A DNA stretch of 46,389 nucleotides from Saprospiraceae bacterium (GCA_027009605.1 JALVCY010000056.1:1-46389); one strand, 5' to 3'; shown: positions 8,561 through 17,189, counted from the stretch's first letter. Notes: generated by a model from the sequence alone, not told the origin. A program made the numbers and translations.

Positions 8561-9508
8561 ATGATCCAATATTTCACTAGCCAAGGCCGGGAGCTCACCA
8601 AGGTTAAAGAGCCAACAGCGGGATGCTGGATCAATATCAGCCCGCCTATTGGCCAAGAAGAACTGGATTTAATCACCAAGGAGCATCAGCTGCCTCCTGA
8701 TTTTTTGACAGACGCCTTAGACTCCGATGAAAGAGCACGTTATGAACGAGAAGATGATGCCAAGCTCATTCTGTTTTCTGTAGCCATCGAAAACAAAACC
8801 GACAGAGAAGATGAACCTATGTTTGTAACCGAACCTTTGGGCATCATTCTGACCGAAGACGACTACATCATTACAATCTCTAATAATACCAACCCCATCC
8901 TAGCTCTCTTCATCCATGGTAAAGTAAAAATCGACATCACAGATCGCAAGCTCTTTGTCCTAAAAATCCTTGAACATAATGTCTATCGTTTCTTGACCAG
9001 CTTGCGCAAATTGAATGGACGGCGGAATCTAATAGAAAAAGAACTCTACAATTCCAGCCGCAACCGGGAGCTCAAACTCCTACTCTCCATCGAAAAAAGC
9101 TTAGTCTATTTTGTCGATGCCCTGAATGCCAACGAGCTTTTGAAACGAAAACTCAACCGCACCGACCAACTAGAGATTCGCGGGCAAGAAGAAAAAGAAG
9201 ACTTGTTTGAAGACATCATCATTGATGCTTCGCAGGCACTGGCCATGGCAAATCTTTACACAGACATCCTGAATGGCACCATGGAGACTTATTCTTCCAT
9301 TATATCCAATAACCTGAACCTAATCATCCACCGCCTGACCATCATCACTTTTATTTTAATGGTTCCCACCTTGATTGCCAGTTTCTATGGCATGAATGTA
9401 CCCAATGGACTTGAGCACAATCATTATGCCTTCGGGGGTATCATTCTCCTATCTATCCTTATCTCTGTCTTCCTTGCCATTTTCTTTAAACGCAACAAAA
9501 TGATGTAA
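8561..9508 (+). CDS. corA: CorA family magnesium/cobalt transporter
   Basis: A 315-aa inner-membrane divalent-cation channel. The first 240 or so residues form the cytoplasmic alpha/beta and helical funnel. Two transmembrane helices lie at the C-terminus (IIHRLTIITFILMVPTLIA near 255 and the segment FGGIILLSILISVFLAIFF near 291-309). The signature loop between them reads YGMNVP, the GMN selectivity motif. The C-terminus ends in a basic KRNKMM, as usual. It has its own promoter and no obvious operon partner; the next gene is 106 bp away. Confidence 0.95.
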   Translation: MIQYFTSQGRELTKVKEPTAGCWINISPPIGQEELDLITKEHQLPPDFLTDALDSDERARYEREDDAKLILFSVAIENKTDREDEPMFVTEPLGIILTEDDYIITISNNTNPILALFIHGKVKIDITDRKLFVLKILEHNVYRFLTSLRKLNGRRNLIEKELYNSSRNRELKLLLSIEKSLVYFVDALNANELLKRKLNRTDQLEIRGQEEKEDLFEDIIIDASQALAMANLYTDILNGTMETYSSIISNNLNLIIHRLTIITFILMVPTLIASFYGMNVPNGLEHNHYAFGGIILLSILISVFLAIFFKRNKMM

Positions 9509-9614
9509 CAAGCCTACACTCCGGCAGGCCGGTTCTTTTCGTACCAATCCCAAAAACCAACCCTTCTCCAAAAAAATCACGTATCTTGTCCCCTAAATAA
9601 AACGTAACCACCCT

Positions 9615-10736
9615 ATGAAAATAATTATTTTAGGCACGGCCTATCCTTTTCGGGGCGGCTTGGCTTCGTTTAATGAGCGGCTGGCTTATGAACTCCAAGA
9701 CATGGGGCACGAGGTGATGATTTATACCTTTACCAAGCAATATCCGGATTTTTTATTCCCGGGCAAAACTCAACTTAGCGAAAGCGAAGCCCCACAAAAA
9801 TTAGAGATTGCTCAAAAAATCCATTCTTACAATCCTTTGAACTGGGGAAAAGTGGGTAAGGAATTAAGGAAAATCGCTCCGGATTTGTTGATTGCCAAGT
9901 TTTGGATTCCTTTTATTGGGCCGTCTTTGGGCACCATTATCAAGAGAGCAAAGAAAAATGGCCATACCAAAGCCATTTCCATTATCGACAATATTATCCC
10001 GCACGAATCCCGAATCGGAGACCGGCAACTAGCCAATTATTTTACCAAACAAATTGACCACTTCGTTGTGATGTCTAAGTCCGTAGGTGAAGAGATGAAG
10101 GAGTTCACAACCCAACCGGTTATCTATTCTCCCCACCCCGTGTACGATAATTATGGTGAGCCCGTCTCAAGAGAAGAAGCCTTGCAAAAATTAAACCTGA
10201 ATCCGGAGAAAAAGTACATTCTATTTTTTGGCTTCATCCGGGATTACAAGGGATTGGATTTGTTATTGGAAGCCATGGCTCAAGACATTTTGCGCCAGCA
10301 GAACATCCAACTCATCGTCGCCGGAGAGTACTACTCCAACGAAGAAAAATACACCCAACTCATCGAAAAACTCCAAATCAAAGACCAATTAGTACTTTTC
10401 AATAGTTTTATTCCTAATGAAGAAGTCAAATATTATTTTAGTGCCGCCGACTTAGTCGTTCAGCCATATAAATCGGCGACACAAAGTGGGATTTCTCAAA
10501 TTGCAGTGCATTTTGAAGTACCCATGGTTGTCACAGATGTGGGCGGGCTCAAAGAAATTGTCAAAGACCAAATCAATGGTTACATCGTCCAAAAAGACCC
10601 GGCTTCCATTGCCCAAGCCATCACCCAATTTTATGCAGATAATAAACAACAAGAATTCAAGGAAAAAATCGTTTTGGAAAAAGAGCAGTATTCTTGGAAA
10701 TATTTTGCGAAAGCGGTCCTAGACCTGAAGCGATAA
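9615..10736 (+). CDS. GT4-type glycosyltransferase
   Basis: A 373-aa GT-B fold glycosyltransferase. The N-terminal domain begins IIILGTAYPFRGGLASFNERLA, the glycine-rich acceptor-side loop. The C-terminal nucleotide-sugar domain contains ILFFGFIRDYKGLDLLLEAM near residue 200, AADLVVQPYKSATQSGI near 277, and PMVVTDVGGLKEIV near 300. No transmembrane segment or signal is seen. It lies 40 bp upstream of the heptose kinase gene on the same strand, so it may use or attach heptose or a related sugar to a surface glycan (inference). Substrate unknown. Confidence 0.85.
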   Translation: MKIIILGTAYPFRGGLASFNERLAYELQDMGHEVMIYTFTKQYPDFLFPGKTQLSESEAPQKLEIAQKIHSYNPLNWGKVGKELRKIAPDLLIAKFWIPFIGPSLGTIIKRAKKNGHTKAISIIDNIIPHESRIGDRQLANYFTKQIDHFVVMSKSVGEEMKEFTTQPVIYSPHPVYDNYGEPVSREEALQKLNLNPEKKYILFFGFIRDYKGLDLLLEAMAQDILRQQNIQLIVAGEYYSNEEKYTQLIEKLQIKDQLVLFNSFIPNEEVKYYFSAADLVVQPYKSATQSGISQIAVHFEVPMVVTDVGGLKEIVKDQINGYIVQKDPASIAQAITQFYADNKQQEFKEKIVLEKEQYSWKYFAKAVLDLKR

Positions 10737-10776
10737 ATTTTTTCTACAAACCGGTAAATCACCCAAACAAGTTAGC

Positions 10777-11802
10777 ATGATAGTAAGAGCAAAAGCACCA
10801 TTAAGACTAGGATTAGCCGGCGGGGGCACGGACGTCAGTCCTTTTGTGGACACCTATGGCGGCAGTATTCTGAATGCCACTATCAATCTATATGCACATG
10901 CCACCATCGAGCCCAGAGCCGACGGAAAAATCGTCTTAAATGCCATCGACTTAGGTGAAAATGGAACTTTCGATGCCTCCAAGCAACTGGAAATTGACGG
11001 GCATTTGTCCCTACTCAAAGGAGTGTATAACCGAATCGTCAGAGACTTCATCCAACGACCATTATCGTTTACGTTGACGACTTTTGTAGATGCCCCCAAG
11101 GGCTCCGGTCTAGGCTCTTCTTCGACGATTACAGTGGCCATTTTGGGGGCTTTTATTGAGTGGCTAAAGCTACCACTAGGCGAATATGACATTGCCCACT
11201 TAGCCTATTCCATTGAGCGTCAAGACCTTGCAATGGCCGGTGGCCGGCAAGACCAATATGCTGCGACTTTTGGGGGCGTCAACTTCATGGAGTTTTACGC
11301 AGATGATAAAGTGATTGTCAACCCCTTGCGTATCCGCGAAAAATACTTGCATGAATTAAATTTCAACCTATTGCTTTACTACACAGGTACTAGCCGCCTT
11401 TCGGCAAAAATAATAGAAAAACAAGCCAAAAACTTTGCCGCAAAATCCACTCGCTCCATCGAAGCGGCTCTAAAACTCAAGGAACAATCCATCCTCATGA
11501 AAGAAGCCATCTTGACCGGAGATTTGGATAAATTCGGCCAAATCCTAGACCTAGGCTGGCAATCCAAAAAAGAAACCGCACCCGGCATCTCCAATGAAGT
11601 CATTGATGAAATATATGCTCAGGCAAGAGCCGCCGGTGCTACCGGCGGGAAAATATCCGGTGCCGGTGGTGGAGGCTTTATGATTTTTTACGCACCCGGC
11701 ACCGCACGATATCCGGTGATGGATTTATTAAATTCATTTGGTGGTGTAGTTCGCCCTTATAGCTTTACGACTCAAGGTTTGATTAGTTGGCGCATTGATT
11801 AG
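10777..11802 (+). CDS. hddA: GHMP kinase, D-glycero-alpha-D-manno-heptose 7-phosphate kinase (HddA-like)
   Basis: A 341-aa GHMP-superfamily sugar kinase. The protein begins MIVRAKAPLRLGLAGGGTDVSPF, the sugar-1-kinase N-terminal motif. The ATP-binding motif 2 reads PKGSGLGSSSTITVA near residue 107, and GGRQDQYAATFGG near 150 is typical of HddA-type kinases. Motif 3 is GATGGKISGAGGGGF near 287. HddA phosphorylates C1 of D-glycero-alpha-D-manno-heptose 7-phosphate in the GDP-heptose branch. The assignment is supported by gmhA and an hddC-gmhB fusion next on the same strand. Fucokinase-type GHMP kinases are the main alternative. Confidence 0.88.
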   Translation: MIVRAKAPLRLGLAGGGTDVSPFVDTYGGSILNATINLYAHATIEPRADGKIVLNAIDLGENGTFDASKQLEIDGHLSLLKGVYNRIVRDFIQRPLSFTLTTFVDAPKGSGLGSSSTITVAILGAFIEWLKLPLGEYDIAHLAYSIERQDLAMAGGRQDQYAATFGGVNFMEFYADDKVIVNPLRIREKYLHELNFNLLLYYTGTSRLSAKIIEKQAKNFAAKSTRSIEAALKLKEQSILMKEAILTGDLDKFGQILDLGWQSKKETAPGISNEVIDEIYAQARAAGATGGKISGAGGGGFMIFYAPGTARYPVMDLLNSFGGVVRPYSFTTQGLISWRID

Positions 11803-12261
11803 ATTCGTCAAAGGCGACCACATGTGTCTGCTCCGAAAAGTCGAGAGCGGTGATTTGTTCTTGAGTCCACAAAATTTTATTTGGTTTTCTCCTTTCACCT
11901 TTTACCCTTAACCTTTTACCTTGGGTTCAATTTGTGCTTCGCACGTTCAATTTGCCCTTCGGGCGTTCATTGCCTTCGGCGTTCAAGGGGAATGCTCTCT
12001 TGGCTGCCTTCCCGATATACCGTTACACCGTTATACCACTATACCGTTCATTGCCTTCGGCGTTCAATTTGTGCTTCGCACGTTCAATTTGCCCTTCGGG
12101 CGTTCAATGTCCTTCGGACGTTCAAGGGGAAAGAGCTCCTGGCCGCCTTCCCGTTAGACCGCTACACCGTTATACCGTTATATCGTCCCAAAGACCAAAG
12201 ACAAAAACGCCACACATCAGGCAACAAATCCCCCAACAATGAGTTACTATATCGAATAAAT
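11803..12261. repeat. Repeat-rich spacer with an array of TTC-loop mini-hairpins
   Basis: A unit of about 137 bp beginning at 11926 repeats at 12063. Each unit carries small perfect stems closed by a TTC loop. GTGC/GCAC lies at 11934-11944 and 12071-12081, GCCC/GGGC at 11954-11964 and 12091-12101, GCC/GGC at 11972-11980 and 12053-12061, and GTCC/GGAC at 12109-12119. Neighbouring hairpins are mostly separated by GTTCAATTT-like spacers. The stem sequences differ but stay paired. Further right in each unit are ACCGTTATA-type direct repeats (about 12018-12045 and 12150-12183). A TTTTACCCTTAACC tract at about 11900-11920 is the reverse complement of a tract near 1683-1706. Overlapping frames here are rejected as genes. 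Confidence 0.8.
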
Positions 12262-12432
12262 GTAACTGTTTAGGTGCTCCTATTTTAGGGCAAAAAATAG
12301 GCATTTTTGTGGATGTTGAAGCTACAATTTTTGAAGCGTAGCTGGGCTACGTGAAAATATTTTAGCAAAAACAGGCGCAAAAAGGGCATTTTTTAACCAA
12401 AATAGTGGGCACATAAACAGTTACGAATAAAT
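12254..12432. mobile_element. MITE copy 1 (163 bp) with 8-bp target duplication
   Basis: The element spans 12262-12424. Its ends are terminal inverted repeats: GTAACTGTTTAGGTGC at 12262-12277 and the reverse complement GTAACTGTTTATGTGC at 12409-12424, one mismatch in 16. GAATAAAT flanks it directly on both sides (12254-12261 and 12425-12432), a perfect 8-bp target duplication. An imperfect inverted repeat continues about 50 bp inward, and a hairpin with CGTAGC/GCTACG arms lies near the middle (12337-12351). It has no coding capacity. A second copy lies at 25482-25643. GTAA ends plus 8-bp duplications are the hallmark of IS66-family elements, so IS66-type transposase in trans is inferred. It ends 13 bp before the gmhA ATG. 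Confidence 0.9.
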
Positions 12433-12437
12433 AAACC

Positions 12438-13010
12438 ATGCAAGAAAGAATAAAACAAATCCTGCAAGCCTCTATTTCGGTCAAGCAATCCATACTTCAG
12501 GATAAAGATTTGCAAGCCAACATACAAAAAGCAGTCAACATTTCCATTCAAGCCTTTCAAAAGGACAAAAAACTCCTTTTCTGTGGCAACGGAGGCAGTG
12601 CGGCAGATGCCCAACACCTAGCGGCTGAATTTTCCGGAAGGTTTTATATAGACCGGAAACCTCTTTTTGCGGAAGCGCTCCATGTCAATACTTCCTATTT
12701 GACGGCGGTAGCCAATGACTATAGCTTTGAGGAGATTTATTCTCGGATGGTTATTTCCAAAGGACGGGTTGGAGATGTGTTATTTGGATTATCCACTTCC
12801 GGAAATTCCCAAAATATCATTCGTGCCTTCGAGCAGGCTAGAGCGCAAGGAGTCATCACCATTGGAATGACCGGCGCATCGGGCGGAAAAATGAAAGCAT
12901 TGAGTGACCTCTTAATCAACATTCCATCAACCGATACGCCGAGAATTCAAGAGTCCCACATTACCGTAGGTCATATTATTTGTGAATTAACCGAAGCAGC
13001 TTTATTTTGA
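12438..13010 (+). CDS. gmhA: Sedoheptulose 7-phosphate isomerase GmhA
   Basis: GmhA converts sedoheptulose 7-phosphate to D-glycero-D-manno-heptose 7-phosphate, the entry step of heptose synthesis. The 190-aa SIS-domain protein has the family signature LLFCGNGGSAADAQHLAAEF around residues 47-66, LSTSGNSQNI near 115-124, and the C-terminal active-site segment RIQESHITVGHIICELTE. The size is normal. The ATG at 12438 follows the MITE by 13 bp, so the native upstream region has been displaced. The stop overlaps the next start (TTGA at 13007-13010), implying translational coupling. Confidence 0.96.
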   Translation: MQERIKQILQASISVKQSILQDKDLQANIQKAVNISIQAFQKDKKLLFCGNGGSAADAQHLAAEFSGRFYIDRKPLFAEALHVNTSYLTAVANDYSFEEIYSRMVISKGRVGDVLFGLSTSGNSQNIIRAFEQARAQGVITIGMTGASGGKMKALSDLLINIPSTDTPRIQESHITVGHIICELTEAALF

Positions 13011-14245
13011 GTCAAACAGCCATTCTCCTCGCAGGCGGCAAAGGAACCCGCCTACAATCTGTCGTTTCAGACATCCCCAAACCGATGGCAGCCATAGGCC
13101 CCAAGCCCTTCTTGGCCTTTCTGCTGGATGCACTCAAATTCCAGGGGATTACCCGGGTTATTTTAGGTGTTGGCTACAAATCAGAAGTAATTATTGATTA
13201 TTTCGGTAGCGAGTATGAGGGGATGGCACTTTTTTACAGCATTGAAGATACGCCTTTGGGTACGGGGGGCGCCATTGCTCAAGCCATGCGATTAGTAGAA
13301 GAAGAATCTGCTTTTGTACTCAACGGAGATAGCTTTATTGATGTAAATTTAGAGGATATGCGGGTAAAAGGCGCTGATTTCCCGTTTGTCATGGCCATCA
13401 AAAAGATGTATGAATTTGAACGCTACGGCACCGTCACCATTGTGAAAGACCAAGTGGTTTCTTTCAATGAAAAACAACCCGTCAAGGAAGGTTGGATCAA
13501 TACAGGTGTTTATCTCATCAGAAAAGAATTATTGACCACCGGTTTCCCTGACAAGTTTTCTTTTGAGACCGATTTCATGGAGGCTTATGTATCTAAGATT
13601 TCATTTGGCGTCGTTCAAACTAGTGGCTTTTTTATAGACATCGGTATTCCGGAAGATTATGCGCTTGCGCAAAAAATATTACCGAACAAGATATTCCAAG
13701 CTATTTCTCGGCATTTTGATACTTCATGGACTATTTTTTTGGATCGGGACGGGGTCATCAATCAAAGGCGGGTGGGAGATTATGTCAAGTCTATCGACGA
13801 ATTGGTCTTTTTACCGGGTGCGCTCCAAGCCATTAAACATTTCTCCAAAATATTTGGCCGGGTCATCATCGTAACCAATCAACAAGGTATTGCCAAAGGG
13901 CTCATGTCGTCGGAAGATGTTCAACAAGTACATGATTTTTTGCGCAAGCAGGTCGAAGAAATCGGAGGAAAGATAGATGGGATTTACTTCTGTCCGGATT
14001 GGGCCTACAAATCCCCGAATTGTAGAAAGCCCCATCCGAACCTAGCTCTACAAGCGCAAAAGGACTTTCCGAATATTGATTTTCGCAAGTCTTTGATGGT
14101 TGGCGACATGGCTTCTGATATTGAATTTGGGCAAGGTCTTGGCATGATGACGGTTTGGATTCGAGAAAGTCCCGAGCTCCCGTTTATCCGGCCTGTACCT
14201 TCTTTTTGGTCGCCAAGCCTGTCGGAGTTAATGGGAGGAGAGTGA
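13007..14245 (+). CDS. HddC-GmhB fusion: heptose-1-phosphate nucleotidyltransferase and heptose-bisphosphate phosphatase
   Basis: A 412-aa bifunctional protein. Residues 1-225 are a nucleotidyltransferase (LLAGGKGTRL at 7-16, DIPKPMAAIG, LGTGGAI, LNGDSFIDV) of the HddC type. Residues 240-412 are a HAD phosphatase of the GmhB type: FLDRDGVINQRR (nucleophile about Asp245), VTNQQGIAKG, CRKPHPN and VGDMASDIEFG. Together with GmhA and HddA it completes the route to GDP-D-glycero-alpha-D-manno-heptose. The start is TTG at 13007 overlapping the gmhA stop; the next in-frame Met (Met27) would delete the catalytic GGKGTRL loop, so TTG is essentially forced. The GmhB zinc loop is atypical: CPDW...NCRKP keeps only two of the four usual Cys/His ligands. 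Confidence 0.92.
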   Translation: MSQTAILLAGGKGTRLQSVVSDIPKPMAAIGPKPFLAFLLDALKFQGITRVILGVGYKSEVIIDYFGSEYEGMALFYSIEDTPLGTGGAIAQAMRLVEEESAFVLNGDSFIDVNLEDMRVKGADFPFVMAIKKMYEFERYGTVTIVKDQVVSFNEKQPVKEGWINTGVYLIRKELLTTGFPDKFSFETDFMEAYVSKISFGVVQTSGFFIDIGIPEDYALAQKILPNKIFQAISRHFDTSWTIFLDRDGVINQRRVGDYVKSIDELVFLPGALQAIKHFSKIFGRVIIVTNQQGIAKGLMSSEDVQQVHDFLRKQVEEIGGKIDGIYFCPDWAYKSPNCRKPHPNLALQAQKDFPNIDFRKSLMVGDMASDIEFGQGLGMMTVWIRESPELPFIRPVPSFWSPSLSELMGGE

Positions 14246-14286
14246 AGGTTAAAAAAGGTTGGGAGAGTTGGGAAAGCGCTTCACAG

Positions 14287-14325
14287 AAAAAAAGCCAAAT
14301 CTGTTGGGATTCGGCTTTTTTATTA
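14287..14325. terminator. Bidirectional terminator between hddC-gmhB and infB
   Basis: An A-run followed by AGCCAAATC, a 6-nt loop, then GATTCGGCT and a T-run. The stem has one mismatch and has A-tract/T-tract on both sides, so it can end the plus-strand heptose transcript and the minus-strand infB transcript. Confidence 0.85.
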
Positions 14326-14342
14326 ATTGAAGGGATAATATT

Positions 14343-17144
14343 TTAGTCCAAAGTTTGTTGGATTTCATTTACAATATAAGCTTCAATCTCATCTCCAACT
14401 TTAATGTCGTTAAAGTTTTTGATGGACAATCCGCATTCCATACCGTTCTTGACTTCTTTAACATCATCTTTAAAGCGTTTTAAGGATGCCAGCTCACCCA
14501 CTACGCCTTGCTTATTAGGATAGATAACGACCCCATTGCGAATCACACGAACTTTGGCGTTTCTAGTCACTTTCCCGGACTGTACGTAACAGCCGGCAAT
14601 CTTGCCAATACGGGAAATGGAATATACTTCCCGGACTTCGGCATAACCAATGACTTCTTCTTCCTCTTTAGGCTCTAACAAGCCTTCCATTGCTGCTTTC
14701 ACATCATCAATGGCTTCATAAATGACGCTGTAGGTCTTAATTTCAACCTTTTCAGTTTCTGCCAATTCTCTAGCGGCAGCCGAAGGTCTAACTTGGAAAC
14801 CGATAATAATCGCATCCGAAGCAGAAGCCAATAAGACATCCGATTCAAAGATTTGCCCCACTGCTTTGTGGATAACATTGACTTGAATGGTTTCTACACC
14901 TAGTTTTATCAAGGCATCCGATAAGGCTTCAACCGAACCATCCACATCCCCTTTGACAATCAAATTCAACTCTTTAAAGGAGCCTAAAGCCAACCGTCGG
15001 CCAATCTCTTCTAAGCTAATCCGACGTTGGGCGCGATTAGACTGTTCCCGTTTAATTTGGGCTACTTTAGAAGCGATTTGTCTGGCTTCAGAAGCACTCT
15101 CCACTTTTTTAAACACTTCACCGGCAGCAGGGGCACCATCCAATCCTAAGACCATGACGGGCGTCGATGGGCCGGCGGATTTAATTCGTTTACCTAGGTC
15201 ATTCACGATTGCTTTGACCCTTCCGGAATACTCCCCCGCCACAATAGGCTGTCCTATTTCTAGTGTACCTTTTTGCACCAACATTTTAGCGACAAAGCCT
15301 TTTCCTTTTTCTAGAGAAGCTTCGATGATAGAGCCACGTGCAGGTCTATTCGGATTGGCTTTCAATTCCATCACTTCAGCTTGAAGCAATATCTTCTCCA
15401 GCAATTTATCCACGTTGAGCCCTGTTTTGGCTGAAATATCTTCTGACATATACTCTCCGCCCCACTCTTCTACGAGCAAGTTCATCGCAGCCAAGTCCTT
15501 CTTTATTAATTCCGGATTAGCCCCGTCTTTATCGATTTTGTTAATGGCAAAAATCATGGGTACTCCGGCAGCTTGTGCGTGACTGATGGCTTCTTTAGTC
15601 TGTGGCATGACTCGGTCATCTGCCGAAATAATAATCACAGCAATATCTGTTACTTTAGCGCCCCGTGCTCTCATCGCTGTAAAAGCTTCGTGACCGGGCG
15701 TATCCAAGAAAGTCACCTTAGATCCCCCGACACTCACTTCATAAGCGCCAATATGCTGGGTAATACCCCCGGCTTCACCGGCTGCTACTTTTTCAGAACG
15801 AATATAATCCAACAGAGACGTCTTCCCATGGTCAACGTGTCCCATGATGGTCACGATAGGTGCCCTAGGCAATAAATCTGCTTCATCATCTTCCCAATCA
15901 TCTACACTCAGGTCTAATTGTTCTTCAGCAGTAATAAATTCAACTTCTCGATCAAATTCAGAGGCGACCAACTCGATGATTTCGGCATCCATCCGTTGAT
16001 TAATGGAAACCACAACCCCAAGACTAAAACAAGCGGAAATAATATCCACCGGCGTCACATCTAACAAGCTAGCAAATTCAGAAACAGAAATAAATTCTGT
16101 CACCAAAATTTTGCCTAGGTTCATCGTTTCCATTTCTTGCATTTCTGCAATTTCGGATTTTTTATCTCGAATGTCCCTTCTTCGTTTTTGTCTTTTCTTG
16201 GATGCACCGGAATGCAATTTGGCCATCGTAGCCTTCAACTGCTTATCTATTTCCTGTTGAGAAACTTCTTTTACTTCATTTTTCCGGTTGGATGTATTTT
16301 TTCTTTTTTGGTTGCCTCGGCGATTATCGTTTCTGGATTTTCCCCCTCCACCACCTGAAGTTTGTCCTTGTTTAGGTCTAATCACCTTTTTGACGGTACG
16401 CTTTCGTGGAGATTTCTTATCGCTAGACTTTTTGGTCGTCAGTTTAGAGGTATCAATTTTGCCTAAGATTTTCAACCCCTTTAAGGTGGGCGTGGTATGC
16501 TTCAAGAAGTCTTCTCCCGGCTTCTTTTTGGGTTCTTCTTTGGGAGTCGCTTCGGGAGTCGCTTCTTTAGGAGTCGCTTCTTTGTCTCCGGGCTTATGAG
16601 ATGCCGGTTCTTCTTTTGGCTCAACGGTGGTCTTCACTTCCGGCTTATCGACTTTTTCGGTCTTCGGCTCAACAGTCGGCTTCTTTTCCTCTTCTTGAAC
16701 AGGCTTCGGTGCCGGCTTTGGAGTCACCTTCTTAGGCTTATCCAAGTCAATCTTACCTAGAACCTTGGGTCCACGCAGAACAGGTTTCTCTATAACTTCT
16801 TCAACCGGCTTTGGCTTGGGCTCCGGCTTAGGTTCCGGTTTGGGTGGTGCAGGCACTTCTTTCGGAGGCTCCACAATAGGCTTCTTCTCCACGACGGACT
16901 CCTTCCGTACTGGTACTTCAGTCGGTTTTTGAGTGGGTCTTGTTCCAATTACAAGACTATCGGCCTCTTGCTTTTCAGCAATGGAGCCCTGAAATTTTTG
17001 TACCAAAGCCGCATACATTTCGTCAGAAATTTTAGCGTTTGGTTTGTTGGTAATTTCAAAGCCATTATCCGTGAGATAATTCACGATAGTAGTCGTAGCG
17101 ACATTAAGCTCAGAAGCTGTTTTTACCAAGTTGCGTTTTGCCAT
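14343..17144 (-). CDS. infB: Translation initiation factor IF-2
   Basis: IF-2 is the GTPase that brings initiator tRNA to the ribosome. The 933-aa product has an N-terminal IF2_N helix (MAKRNLVKTASELNVATTTI), then a linker of about 280 residues rich in Pro, Lys and Glu with repeated PKPEPK and TPKEATPE runs. The G domain starts with GHVDHGKTS near residue 433, followed by DTPGHEAF and NKID. The C-terminal domains reach a standard end. The ATG at 17144 is chosen over the longer frame because it gives the canonical N-terminus. A minus-strand TACCTTTG at 17182-17189 could provide a separate promoter with a UTR of about 30 nt. It lies 168 bp downstream of nusA. Confidence 0.97.
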   Translation of the reverse strand: MAKRNLVKTASELNVATTTIVNYLTDNGFEITNKPNAKISDEMYAALVQKFQGSIAEKQEADSLVIGTRPTQKPTEVPVRKESVVEKKPIVEPPKEVPAPPKPEPKPEPKPKPVEEVIEKPVLRGPKVLGKIDLDKPKKVTPKPAPKPVQEEEKKPTVEPKTEKVDKPEVKTTVEPKEEPASHKPGDKEATPKEATPEATPKEEPKKKPGEDFLKHTTPTLKGLKILGKIDTSKLTTKKSSDKKSPRKRTVKKVIRPKQGQTSGGGGGKSRNDNRRGNQKRKNTSNRKNEVKEVSQQEIDKQLKATMAKLHSGASKKRQKRRRDIRDKKSEIAEMQEMETMNLGKILVTEFISVSEFASLLDVTPVDIISACFSLGVVVSINQRMDAEIIELVASEFDREVEFITAEEQLDLSVDDWEDDEADLLPRAPIVTIMGHVDHGKTSLLDYIRSEKVAAGEAGGITQHIGAYEVSVGGSKVTFLDTPGHEAFTAMRARGAKVTDIAVIIISADDRVMPQTKEAISHAQAAGVPMIFAINKIDKDGANPELIKKDLAAMNLLVEEWGGEYMSEDISAKTGLNVDKLLEKILLQAEVMELKANPNRPARGSIIEASLEKGKGFVAKMLVQKGTLEIGQPIVAGEYSGRVKAIVNDLGKRIKSAGPSTPVMVLGLDGAPAAGEVFKKVESASEARQIASKVAQIKREQSNRAQRRISLEEIGRRLALGSFKELNLIVKGDVDGSVEALSDALIKLGVETIQVNVIHKAVGQIFESDVLLASASDAIIIGFQVRPSAAARELAETEKVEIKTYSVIYEAIDDVKAAMEGLLEPKEEEEVIGYAEVREVYSISRIGKIAGCYVQSGKVTRNAKVRVIRNGVVIYPNKQGVVGELASLKRFKDDVKEVKNGMECGLSIKNFNDIKVGDEIEAYIVNEIQQTLD

Positions 17145-17181
17145 ACAGTAATTTAAATTCTTTCCTTGCGGAAAATCCCCG

Positions 17182-17189
17182 CAAAGGTA
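17182..17189 (-). promoter_or_regulatory. Candidate internal promoter element for infB
   Basis: The minus strand reads TACCTTTG, a TAnnTTTG match 38 bp upstream of the infB ATG, in the unusually wide nusA-infB gap. No clear TTTG is seen at the -33 distance, so it is a partial match. Confidence 0.4.

Noticed and set aside
8346..8564. 72-codon plus-strand frame ending in an ATGA overlap with corA
   Set aside because: It starts with TTG inside a palindrome, is low-complexity (Pro, Asn, Lys), and a good corA promoter lies within it at 8448-8478. The overlap geometry is coincidental.
11926..12119. CRISPR-like array
   Set aside because: The repeat is about 20 bp with hairpins of changing sequence and near-identical spacers; no cas genes are present.
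11881..12273. Overlapping frames of 78-130 codons in the hddA-gmhA spacer
   Set aside because: They are translations of tandem spacer repeats (FARS, FGRS patterns) in three frames, with no conserved protein features.
14343..17144. Long plus-strand frames opposite infB (for example 14887-15384)
   Set aside because: They mirror the coding strand of a full-length conserved gene and have no independent support.
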